DNA of 64,000 nucleotides from an uncultured Gammaproteobacteria bacterium (lineage in GTDB: Bacteria > Pseudomonadota > Gammaproteobacteria > GCA-001735895), in the NCBI GenBank assembly GCA_947259485.1, contig CAMYLU010000010.1, positions 62,001 to 126,000 of the forward strand. Reading direction: 5' to 3'. A program made the position numbers and the translations under genes. The notes under the pieces were generated by a model that made no database searches, was not told the origin of the DNA, and worked only from the letters and a program-made list of their open reading frames with translations. The first letter of the stretch is position 1. Each line of letters opens with the position of its first letter. Of this stretch, positions 56,582 to 64,000 are shown piece by piece.

Positions 56582-58711
56582 TTACCTTTTCGAACGCAAG
56601 GGAATCAAAATTTCAAATGAAGAGCCACCTACTTCATTTTCCATATATTTAATCTGCCCATTGTAGCGCGCAACGATATCCGCTGTCACAGAAAGTCCAA
56701 GGCCCCGGATGGCGCCGTCCTTTGCACTGGCCAGGGGTGCAAACAGCAGTTGTCGGGTGATGGGATCGATGCCCCGGCCGCGGTCCGCGATGGAGAATTG
56801 AGCATAGGTCGCCCCGTCAATATTCACGAAATGGCGGCTTGAAACCAGGATCTCTGCATCACGGATCTGTGCTTCAATCCCATTCTTGACCAGGTTCAGG
56901 ATAACCTGGCGCAACGCATCCCGGGTTATTTCTATTTCAGAGTCTGACTCGTCGAGAGCCCACTTGATTTCAACCTTTTTACCGTTACTGATCGACTTCA
57001 CGTAGAGCGGAACGGACATTTTCAATTCTTCGTTCAACAGAACGGTCGCCGGTTCAGACTCTTTCTCTTCCTTGAAATTTACAACGATACTCCCGATTCT
57101 TTGAACCTCTTCCTTCAGTATCTGTATTTCTTGATCATTACTGGCATCGCTTGATTTTGAGTTTCCCTGGATAATATCGATATAGTTTGCGATGACGCTC
57201 AGCGGATTGCTGATTTCATGAATCAGCTTGTCGACATCCTTATGTTCCTGTTCCTTTTTCACACTGTCTTCGAAAGCCCGCTGTTTCAGTTCCTGGTTAT
57301 TTTTCAACCATAACTCGGCATTAATCTTGAGGTAATCGGAAATAAATCCTGCCAGGTTCTCGAGAGATTTCTTCTGATCCTTGTTCGAACCCACAACTAT
57401 CGCGCCGATAACCTTGTCCCCATGACCCAGGGGCAAACAGAATGCGATCTCATGGTTCAGTCTTCGAATGATCTGGCGATCGGATATGGGTGAAATTTCA
57501 TCGAGCGCCTTCTCGGGTTCGATCCAGATGTTGCGTTTCTCGAGATAACTTCTAATGATCTGGCTCTTGCTGTTTTCAATCGAGAACTTGCTGACTGCTC
57601 GAACCTGGTTAACTTCATACAGCGCCAGTTGCGAGCGGTTTTGCGAATCGGGGAACAACATGGCGACATCGGAAATGGAGAACAATAACTGCATTTCCCG
57701 GGCAATTTTCAACAGCAGATTTTTAGGCGTATTGATGTTGGTTGAATCAATATCTTCAGAGGTAATTACTTTGACTAACGAGGCATCCCTGATTTTTCGC
57801 GCAAGCCTGATGGTTTCTCTCTCGATATCCTGGGTAAATTGCACCTGTGTCAGGCTGCCCGACTTGGGGTAAGGAATACCAAACGAAGCAGCCACCTGCG
57901 ACAATTTATCCTGCACGTGGATGTAGATCAGCTTCAGTTCTTTTTCATCGACCAGCGCCGATTGCCAATTGGTATCGGGTCTGCCAAAGCGGCTCAAATG
58001 CCGGGCCATCTCGCTCGCCTCGGCAACGATCTGGCATAGAATGTCACCGCCTTGCAACAGTTCTTCTTCTTCGTGGTGGAAGCGCACGGCATCGGCAATC
58101 GCGGGACTAAGGCTGGCCCACTGCTCGATCAGGCAGGCGCCCAGCTCAGTATGGCTGGTGCCGAACTTCTTGATTTCCTTGCTGATTACCTCAGCCTCGG
58201 TCGGCGAATTCATAATATCAACATACTGGTCGTGGAACTTGGCATCAAATACGATTTGCCCGAAATGATGCAGCAGACCAGCCAGGTAGGCATCTTGAGG
58301 ATGATCATAATTTAAGGAATGGGCGAAATCCTTGGATATCACGGCACAATAGAGCGATTCCAGCCAGGCATTACAGACAAACTCTTTTTGCGTATTGATC
58401 AAACCGGCAAACAGTTGCTGCATCGATGATGTCAGCATCATGGTTTTGACAAGCTCATGGCCCAGTAATGCCACGGCATGGCTCAAATTCTCGATGGGTT
58501 GTTTAATCTCAAACGCCGCGGAGTTAACGGCCATGATTAATTTCCCGGTTAAGGCCGCATCGGTGCCGATTAAGTCGGCCAGCTCATCGATTGTACTGTC
58601 GGGGTCATGACAAACATCGAGCAGCCTGCTGAGCAGATGTGGGGGACTGGGCAACCGAACCAATTCTATTGATTCTATCGTCAAATTCGGCGAGCCTCCT
58701 AGATCAAGCAT
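56582..58711 (-). CDS. HDOD-domain histidine kinase
   Basis: This 709-residue protein has an N-terminal HDOD domain (about 15-215: LPSPPHLLSRLLDVCHDPDSTIDELADLIGTDAALTGKLIMAVNSAAF), a middle GAF-like region (about 320-470), a HisKA box with phosphoacceptor His in LIHEISNPLSVIANYIDI (about residue 515) and a HATPase_c domain (NLVKNGIEAQ, IADRGRGIDP, GLGLSVTADIVARY). HDOD domains appear in signalling proteins with poorly known ligands. No membrane segment is evident, so it senses a cytoplasmic signal. It is the likely cognate kinase of the adjacent receiver-PAS-GGDEF-EAL protein. Confidence 0.92.
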   Translation of the reverse strand: MLDLGGSPNLTIESIELVRLPSPPHLLSRLLDVCHDPDSTIDELADLIGTDAALTGKLIMAVNSAAFEIKQPIENLSHAVALLGHELVKTMMLTSSMQQLFAGLINTQKEFVCNAWLESLYCAVISKDFAHSLNYDHPQDAYLAGLLHHFGQIVFDAKFHDQYVDIMNSPTEAEVISKEIKKFGTSHTELGACLIEQWASLSPAIADAVRFHHEEEELLQGGDILCQIVAEASEMARHLSRFGRPDTNWQSALVDEKELKLIYIHVQDKLSQVAASFGIPYPKSGSLTQVQFTQDIERETIRLARKIRDASLVKVITSEDIDSTNINTPKNLLLKIAREMQLLFSISDVAMLFPDSQNRSQLALYEVNQVRAVSKFSIENSKSQIIRSYLEKRNIWIEPEKALDEISPISDRQIIRRLNHEIAFCLPLGHGDKVIGAIVVGSNKDQKKSLENLAGFISDYLKINAELWLKNNQELKQRAFEDSVKKEQEHKDVDKLIHEISNPLSVIANYIDIIQGNSKSSDASNDQEIQILKEEVQRIGSIVVNFKEEKESEPATVLLNEELKMSVPLYVKSISNGKKVEIKWALDESDSEIEITRDALRQVILNLVKNGIEAQIRDAEILVSSRHFVNIDGATYAQFSIADRGRGIDPITRQLLFAPLASAKDGAIRGLGLSVTADIVARYNGQIKYMENEVGGSSFEILIPLRSKR

Positions 58712-59102
58712 TCTTTATTCTTATGTTGACGGGTTCAGTATATTTTCGGGAAAGCGAATAATATACTATATTTCATCCCTGAATCGACCTTTAACCAAAT
58801 TTCCGGAAAATCATTTTTCTGACGAATCAAGTTCGCACGGCTTTCGGTTAAACGGGTACAAACGGGACAATCCAACGACCATGAAAGCATGACGCAGATG
58901 TCAAAAACATGGCCCAGATCACATTAATTTCGATTTTTGGCACAATTAGCCGGGATTACTGGTATAGAATGCCCTGGACTATATATCCCCCGCAATAACG
59001 GTGATCGAGTCAATGGAAGTTAAACAGTTTCAAGCTTTGCACACGCCTGGTGCATTACCGTCAAACCCCTGTTCCCGCAATTTGAAAGTTCCCGAGATAT
59101 CC
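58712..59102. other. Intergenic region between HDOD kinase and glycine-zipper lipoprotein
   Basis: This 391-bp divergent gap is AT-rich near 58750-58780 (stretch AATAATATACTATATTTC), typical of promoters. I saw no gene or inverted repeat worth naming. A possible upstream ATG for the lipoprotein at 59001 lies inside, but the signal sequence starts at 59103. Confidence 0.4.
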
Positions 59103-59465
59103 ATGAAAAGCATTATTTACTGTATCACGATAGTTGCGATTACTTTTGCCGCCGGTTGTGCCACGAATCGCTCCAAACCCATCATCGATCCCGACAGTGT
59201 CGACATGGAGCTATACCAGTACGACCTGGCAGAATGTGAGCAGATTGCTGAACAGGTAGAACAAAAGGCCGGTTCGGGCGCGGTCGGCGGTGCCGTCGTC
59301 GGCGGACTGATTGGTGCGATCGTTGGCGATAGCGACCAGGTGGCACGCTCGGCGGGGGTCGGCGGAGTCCTCGGAGGCGCCAAGGGCGCAGGCGCGACCG
59401 AGCGCGAAAAATCGCAGGTGGTTAAGAACTGTCTGCGCAACCGCGGCTACACAATTCTGAACTAA
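59103..59465 (+). CDS. Glycine-zipper outer-membrane lipoprotein
   Basis: This 120-residue protein (ATG 59103) has a lipoprotein signal (lipobox FAAGC) and a Gly/Ala-rich zipper (GSGAVGGAVVGGLIGAIVGD ... AGVGGVLGGAKGAGA), which often forms a membrane-associated helix. Two conserved Cys occur (LAECEQIAEQ and VKNCLRNRGY), the latter block being family-typical. Function unknown; such proteins are linked to envelope integrity in some species. Confidence 0.8.
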   Translation: MKSIIYCITIVAITFAAGCATNRSKPIIDPDSVDMELYQYDLAECEQIAEQVEQKAGSGAVGGAVVGGLIGAIVGDSDQVARSAGVGGVLGGAKGAGATEREKSQVVKNCLRNRGYTILN

Positions 59466-59572
59466 TCAATCGGTATCCTATCGAACTGCTTTCAATACGC
59501 GATTATCCGCAACAAGTCATTAGAGCGTTTCAATTGGGTCCTTTCAATCTGAGTCCAGGACGATGACCAACC

Positions 59573-61021
59573 ATGTTTGACCGGCTGAAACTTGCCTGTA
59601 ATGCCGCCAGCAAGGCGGGCTGCCAGTTTGCAGACGCACGTTACCTGTCGATTCGCAAACAGCGTGTCGTATCGCGCGATCATGCCCTGTCCAGCTGCAG
59701 CGATGGTGACGACCGCGGCTTTGGCGTGCGGGTGCTTTACCAGGGCGCCTGGGGATTTGCTTCGTCGCCGACCTATACCGCCGACGAAATCGAGAAAGTC
59801 GTCGCCCAGGCAATGCGCATTGCGCGGGCCTCGGCAATGGCCTTGCGCGAGGACGGGGTGAAATGGGCGCCGGAACCCGCACTCACGCTCGACTTTAAAT
59901 CGACCTGCAGGCAAGACCCGTTTGCTGTCGCACTGGAAGACAAGGCCGATCTGCTGATTGCTGCCAACGAGGTGATGCTGAAGAATAAGTCCATCAAACG
60001 CGCCCAGGGCTTCCTGTCGTTCAAGCGGGTACAGCGCTGGTATGTGAATACCGAGGGTGCCGTGCTCCACAGCGACGTCACGTCGTCGGAGTCCGCGATC
60101 TCGGCAATTGCTGTCGGCAATGACGATTTCCAGGAACGCAACTGGCAGGCGCCGGCGAGCAACCAGGGTTTCGAATGTTACCGTAAGCAAGAATTCCTTA
60201 ACCAGGCTGAGCGTGTCGCCGCCGAGGCCGAAGAGAAACTCTCGGCCAGGCTCTCACCCGAGGGTAATTTCGATATTATTACCGACTCGGAAAACCTGTC
60301 GCTGACGATTCACGAATCGGTCGGGCATGCGACCGAGCTCGACCGCGTCATGGGTTACGAGGTATCGATGGCGGGTTCGTCGTTTGTGACCCGTGATAAA
60401 CAGGGCGATTTTCGATACGGCAGCGACCAGGTTACGCTGATGGCCGATAACACGCTGGAAAACGGCTTAGCCACCCAGGGTTTCGATGATGACGGCGTGC
60501 CCGGCCAGCGCTGGGAGATCGTCAGGGACGGGATTTTTCAAACCTACAGCAGCGGCCGTGAATTCGCGCATTACATCGGTGAAGAACGCAGCCGCGGCTC
60601 CTGTCGCGCCGACCACTGGTCGAGCATTCCCATCGTGCGCATTCCCAACCTGTTCCTGATGCCGGGCAAAACGCCGCTGTCCCCGGACGAATTGATGGCC
60701 GACGTCAAGCACGGGCTTTATTTCGAGGGCATGGATAGTTTTTCGATCGACCAGTGGCGTCTCAACTTCCAGTTCGGAGGCAACGCGGTGTGGGAGATTA
60801 AAAACGGTAAAAAAGCCGGTATGCTCAAGGCCGCTCTCTACCAGAGTCGCACCCCGACCTTCTGGAATGCCTGCGACGCGACTTGCGACGAAAATTACTG
60901 GCAGCCACATGGGGTCACGAACTGCGGCAAGGGCGACCCGATGCAAATCGCACAAATGACGCACGGCGCGGCGCCTACCCGCTTCAGGAATATACGCATC
61001 TGCCGGGGGCGTGATTCATGA
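59573..61021 (+). CDS. TldD-like metallopeptidase subunit
   Basis: This 482-residue protein matches the TldD/PmbA (U62) family and carries the zinc motif HExxxH as HESVGH (about residue 246), followed by ATELDRVMGYE. In this family the TldD-type subunit is catalytic and works with a partner lacking the motif. The length fits canonical TldD (481). The sequence is a diverged form, so whether it is the antibiotic/microcin-processing TldD or a paralogue is uncertain. It overlaps the next gene by 4 bp (ATGA), as expected for a subunit pair. Confidence 0.9.
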   Translation: MFDRLKLACNAASKAGCQFADARYLSIRKQRVVSRDHALSSCSDGDDRGFGVRVLYQGAWGFASSPTYTADEIEKVVAQAMRIARASAMALREDGVKWAPEPALTLDFKSTCRQDPFAVALEDKADLLIAANEVMLKNKSIKRAQGFLSFKRVQRWYVNTEGAVLHSDVTSSESAISAIAVGNDDFQERNWQAPASNQGFECYRKQEFLNQAERVAAEAEEKLSARLSPEGNFDIITDSENLSLTIHESVGHATELDRVMGYEVSMAGSSFVTRDKQGDFRYGSDQVTLMADNTLENGLATQGFDDDGVPGQRWEIVRDGIFQTYSSGREFAHYIGEERSRGSCRADHWSSIPIVRIPNLFLMPGKTPLSPDELMADVKHGLYFEGMDSFSIDQWRLNFQFGGNAVWEIKNGKKAGMLKAALYQSRTPTFWNACDATCDENYWQPHGVTNCGKGDPMQIAQMTHGAAPTRFRNIRICRGRDS

Positions 61022-62304
61022 ACCGTCAGCAATCCCAGGATCTGATCGCAGGTATTCTCGAAATTCCTCATGAAGGTGAACTGCAGGTGCTGATTAACGG
61101 CGTCGAACGCCTGGGCACGCGGTTTAACGATTGCGCGATATCACAAAACGTGCTCAAGCAGCAGGCGACCTTAACCTTGAGTGCCCGTCTCGAACAGAAG
61201 AAAACCTCGGTCAGCATCAATGCTCTGGATGACCGGGAATTAATCAAACGCAGCATCGAACAGGTGTTTGCCACCTGTCGGCATATGCCCGACGACGAGG
61301 AAGTCATGCCGGCGCCGGGTGAAGTTCTCCCAGGCCTGGAATATGCCTTTAGTGCCGAGTCCGACGCCATCGAAATCGAAACCGTCGGTGCCTGGGCGGC
61401 GGAAGCCTGCAGCTCAGGTGCGGCAGCAGGAATTGACCTGGCAGGTCTGCTCGCGCATGCAAAAATGTTTACCGCCTACGGCGACAGCGCGGGGGGATTT
61501 GCCCACGAGCGTTATCATCGTAGCGACTACCATGTCACCGCCACAGGCACTAACGGCAGCGGATGGGCCGAACACCAGGGCGTATCCATTGCTCAAAACG
61601 ATGTCATGGCGGTCACTCGCCGCGCCATCGAAAAATGCGCCGGGGCCCAGGATCCCACGGTGTTTGAACCCAGGCCGGTTACGGTGATCCTGGAACCGCA
61701 GGCCGTGGGCGACCTGATGGCGATGGCGTTCTGGTACGGTTTTGATCAACGCGCTAAAGACGAAGGTCGCTCGCCCTTTTCCGATTTTGATGCGACGCTC
61801 GGCCGACTTTCGTTTTACTCGGACCCGGCCGAAGCGGCGTTTCCGACAATAGCATTTTCCGGCGATGGCCAGGCCCTCGCTAAATCGGTCTGGCTCGATG
61901 AGGGCAAATTGCAACAGCTATTCACCAACCGCTACTGGGCCAACAAAAACGGGCTTGCGGTAAAACCCGCTCCCAACAACCTCGTACTGTCCGGGGACGG
62001 TACATCGCTGGATGAGCTCATTCGCAGCACCGACGACGGCATCCTGGTAACGCGTTTCTGGTACATCCGCTCGACCGATGCCAGGACACTGGGGTTCACC
62101 GGCATGACCCGCGACGGTACCTATCGCATCGAGAATGGCGAAGTCACGCACCCGGTGGTGGATATGCGCTGGAACGAATCAGTACTGAGGGTGCTCGACA
62201 ATGTCGTCGCCAGCGGCCGGCCTGTGGCTACGGGTGAATTTATATCGATGGCAATGCCGGCGCTGAAAGTCGAGGATTTCCATTTTTCTTCGCTCTCTAA
62301 TTGA
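61018..62304 (+). CDS. TldE/PmbA-like partner subunit
   Basis: This 428-residue protein belongs to the TldD/PmbA family but lacks the HExxxH motif, as does TldE/PmbA. Its C-terminal half (VILEPQAVGDLMAMAFWYGFDQRA ... TRFWYIRSTDARTLGFTGMTRDGTYRIENGEV) is characteristic. It should form a heterodimer with the catalytic subunit just upstream. Cytoplasmic, no signal peptide. It ends 37 bp before a convergent gene. Confidence 0.9.
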   Translation: MNRQQSQDLIAGILEIPHEGELQVLINGVERLGTRFNDCAISQNVLKQQATLTLSARLEQKKTSVSINALDDRELIKRSIEQVFATCRHMPDDEEVMPAPGEVLPGLEYAFSAESDAIEIETVGAWAAEACSSGAAAGIDLAGLLAHAKMFTAYGDSAGGFAHERYHRSDYHVTATGTNGSGWAEHQGVSIAQNDVMAVTRRAIEKCAGAQDPTVFEPRPVTVILEPQAVGDLMAMAFWYGFDQRAKDEGRSPFSDFDATLGRLSFYSDPAEAAFPTIAFSGDGQALAKSVWLDEGKLQQLFTNRYWANKNGLAVKPAPNNLVLSGDGTSLDELIRSTDDGILVTRFWYIRSTDARTLGFTGMTRDGTYRIENGEVTHPVVDMRWNESVLRVLDNVVASGRPVATGEFISMAMPALKVEDFHFSSLSN

Positions 62305-62317
62305 AAATTCCTGCAAC

Positions 62318-62339
62318 CGCTGGGGCCTCACCCCGGGCG
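62318..62339. terminator. Possible bidirectional terminator hairpin between convergent genes
   Basis: GC-rich imperfect stem (CGCTGGGG with CCCCGGGCG, one bulge) around a CCTCA loop, lying between the stop at 62304 (+) and the stop at 62342 (-). No clear T-tract follows on either strand, so this is weak. Confidence 0.3.
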
Positions 62340-62341
62340 CT

Positions 62342-62803
62342 TTACTGTAGTGAAATCACGCCAGCCCGGTTGACGTTGATCATCGGGTAAAAAGTGCCGA
62401 CATCGATCTCGGCATTGAACTCGAATTCGACCGGACTGGTCGGATCGGCAAGTAAACCGGTAAGCACCCGGAGACTGCCGAACAAATCGGCGGTGGCGCT
62501 AAGTTTAACCTCCGCTTCACCATAGGGCGCTATTTCTGGCAGGTCGTTGGCAACCCCTTCGATTACCTGGCTGCCAGACAGGTTAACCGTGTAGGAAAGC
62601 CCGGCGATATCCAGCGCACTGCGGTTTGGATTGGTAACGTGCAGCACGATGTCGAACTCCGGAGCAACGCCATTCAGTACCCTCGGTGTCACCGATACGA
62701 CCGAGACTCCCGGTTCCTTGAAATCTGATGGCATCGTCGCGCAGCCGCTGACAATAAACCAGACCAGCAGGTGCACTAAAAGTAATCGGCTTGACTTCAA
62801 CAT
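62342..62803 (-). CDS. LEA_2/WHy-domain lipoprotein
   Basis: This 153-residue protein has a lipoprotein signal (lipobox IVSGC, Cys21). The mature part is a WHy/LEA14-type domain (VTPRVLNGVAPEFDIVLHVTNPNRSALDIAGLSYTVNLSG), a beta-sandwich linked to stress tolerance. The exact role in bacteria is unknown. It is divergent from the ABC substrate-binding protein gene (190 bp between starts). Confidence 0.85.
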   Translation of the reverse strand: MLKSSRLLLVHLLVWFIVSGCATMPSDFKEPGVSVVSVTPRVLNGVAPEFDIVLHVTNPNRSALDIAGLSYTVNLSGSQVIEGVANDLPEIAPYGEAEVKLSATADLFGSLRVLTGLLADPTSPVEFEFNAEIDVGTFYPMINVNRAGVISLQ

Positions 62804-62928
62804 GTCGTTCTCCAGTCAGGGGTGGTTTATTGACCTGCAACCATAAATGAGGGTTAACAGACCGCACCATCCCATGTCTTCACTATTATCCCGACAGAAT
62901 TCCTTTTGTGGTACTATTTTTTGCACTG

Positions 62929-62944
62929 CCCGCCGCCTGGCGGG
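62929..62944. other. Perfect 6-bp stem hairpin in the leader of the ABC binding-protein gene
   Basis: CCCGCC and GGCGGG flank the loop GCCT, 48 nt upstream of the GTG start at 62993. It could be an mRNA leader structure or chance in GC-rich sequence. Confidence 0.3.
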
Positions 62945-62992
62945 TTGCTGGACAATAAAATAATCATCGATACAACCATCGAGGAGGCTGTT

Positions 62993-64000
62993 GTGACAAG
63001 ATTAAAAAAATTACTACTAAGTCTTACCGTCCTGGCCGCGTTCGGCATGGGTTCATCGCAGGCGGCAACGCCGGATAATACCTTTGTTATGGCCAAGGAC
63101 ATCGCCGATATCATCACCATGGATCCAGCCGAAGTATTCGAGCTCACCACCGGTGAGATTATCGCCAACATCTATGACCGAATCATGATGTTCGAGCCAG
63201 AAGACCTGCAAACCCTGGTCGGCGGCGTGGCCGAGAGCTGGGAGGTCAGCAACAAGGGCAGCACCATCACCTTCAAGATTCGTCCCGGCCTCAAGTTTCA
63301 TTCGGGCAACCCGGTAACGGCGGAAGATGTCGCCTGGTCGCTGCAGCGGGTGGTCAAGCTCAAAAAAACCCCTTCTTTTATCATCACCCAGTTCGGCTGG
63401 ACCGCCGATAACGTCGATGATCTGGTCAAGGCCACCGATAACAACCACCTGCAGATCACCATCACCGAGGAGTTTTCCCCGGGCCTGGTGCTGAACGCGA
63501 TGTCCGCCGGCATCGCTTCCGTGGTCGACAAGGAACTGGTCATGAGCCACGAAAAGGATGGCGACCTCGGCTACGAATGGCTCAAGTCCAACAGCGCCGG
63601 TTCCGGTGCCTTCAGCCTGAAGACCTGGAAGGCCAACGAGATCGTCACGCTCGAAGCCAACGCGAACTACCGCCACGGCGCACCGGGAATGAAACGCGTT
63701 ATCCTGCGCCACGTATCGGAACCTTCTTCGCAACGACTGCTGCTGGAGAAAGCCGATATCGACATGGCGCGTAACCTGACCCCGGACCAGGTTAAAGGCG
63801 TAATGGGTAATTCCGATATTTCGATCGACGGTCATCCCAAGGGCACCATCGTCTACATGGCCGCCAATGCGGGGCACCCGATTCTCGGCAAAACCGAGGT
63901 GGTCCAGGCAATACGTAACCTGGTCGACTACGAAAGCATGGCCAATTCGTTCCTCGCCGGGCAATTTGTCGTACACCAGGCATTCTGGCCGGGCGGCTTG
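62993..64000 (+). CDS. ABC-transporter substrate-binding protein (SBP_bac_5), 3' truncated
   Basis: Open frame to the window edge (336 codons visible) with no internal stop. It starts with GTG at 62993, 5 nt after a strong Shine-Dalgarno GAGGAGG. A Sec signal (LKKLLLSLTVLAAFGMGSSQAA) is followed by family-5 features: TMDPAEVFELTTGEIIANIYDRI and FKIRPGLKFHSGNPVTAEDVAWSLQR. Family 5 proteins bind peptides, nickel or oligosaccharides in the periplasm. The ligand and the transporter genes lie beyond the window. Confidence 0.93.
   Translation, partial: MTRLKKLLLSLTVLAAFGMGSSQAATPDNTFVMAKDIADIITMDPAEVFELTTGEIIANIYDRIMMFEPEDLQTLVGGVAESWEVSNKGSTITFKIRPGLKFHSGNPVTAEDVAWSLQRVVKLKKTPSFIITQFGWTADNVDDLVKATDNNHLQITITEEFSPGLVLNAMSAGIASVVDKELVMSHEKDGDLGYEWLKSNSAGSGAFSLKTWKANEIVTLEANANYRHGAPGMKRVILRHVSEPSSQRLLLEKADIDMARNLTPDQVKGVMGNSDISIDGHPKGTIVYMAANAGHPILGKTEVVQAIRNLVDYESMANSFLAGQFVVHQAFWPGGL

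Noticed and set aside
59001-59102. Upstream start for the glycine-zipper lipoprotein
   Set aside because: It would place 34 non-hydrophobic residues before the lipoprotein signal; the ATG at 59103 gives a normal signal.

Overview
This window looks like chromosomal DNA from a marine, heterotrophic gammaproteobacterium. The evidence is the HexR/Zwf/Edd/Eda Entner-Doudoroff set, a small TIGR02647-type protein, TldD/TldE-like proteins, many Sec and lipoprotein signals, and a large beta-1,3-glucan degradation locus. I cannot name the genus. No tRNA, rRNA, CRISPR array, insertion sequence or phage gene was recognised. Gene density is high and most genes lie on the minus strand.

Region 1 (1-4070) is ordinary: a truncated YpfJ-type metallopeptidase, a DUF1989 protein, a secreted subtilase whose C-terminus carries a second, zinc-protease-like motif, and a LysE-type exporter.

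Region 2 (4071-33209) is the core of the window: a complete route from laminarin-type glucan to central metabolism. Surface and periplasmic parts are two GH16 enzymes, a GH17 lipoprotein, a multi-domain carbohydrate-binding lipoprotein (broken by a 28-bp duplication), two uncharacterised lipoproteins, and a 1050-residue protein that joins a GH2-like TIM barrel to a C-terminal outer-membrane beta-barrel. Import across the inner membrane would use a GPH-type sugar:cation symporter. Cytoplasmic parts are GH1, GH30 and two GH17-like enzymes without signal peptides, then glucokinase, Zwf, Pgl, Edd and Eda. No TonB-dependent receptor is present, so the enzyme/beta-barrel fusion is the best candidate for an outer-membrane glucan channel. 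A GntR-LacI-type hybrid regulator is encoded in the cluster. The palindrome TGCTATATAGCA occurs upstream of four transcription units and is probably its operator. HexR, with a near-perfect box upstream of edd, covers the Entner-Doudoroff part.

Region 3 (33210-47390) starts with decayed sequence (an NAD-binding protein remnant), then a tightly packed seven-gene glycogen operon, glgC-pgm-glgA-glgB-glgP-glgX-malQ in transcription order. Glucose from glucan can therefore be stored.

Region 4 (47391-64000) is mixed housekeeping and signalling: a PAS-GGDEF protein, a flavin reductase, a VOC protein, an ArsB/NhaD-type permease flanked by two CBS-domain proteins, a helix-hairpin-helix protein with a 20-fold KEKLR-type repeat, an HDOD-histidine kinase with a receiver-PAS-GGDEF-EAL partner, a TldD/TldE-like pair, two small lipoproteins, and the start of an oligopeptide-type ABC substrate-binding protein that runs off the end.
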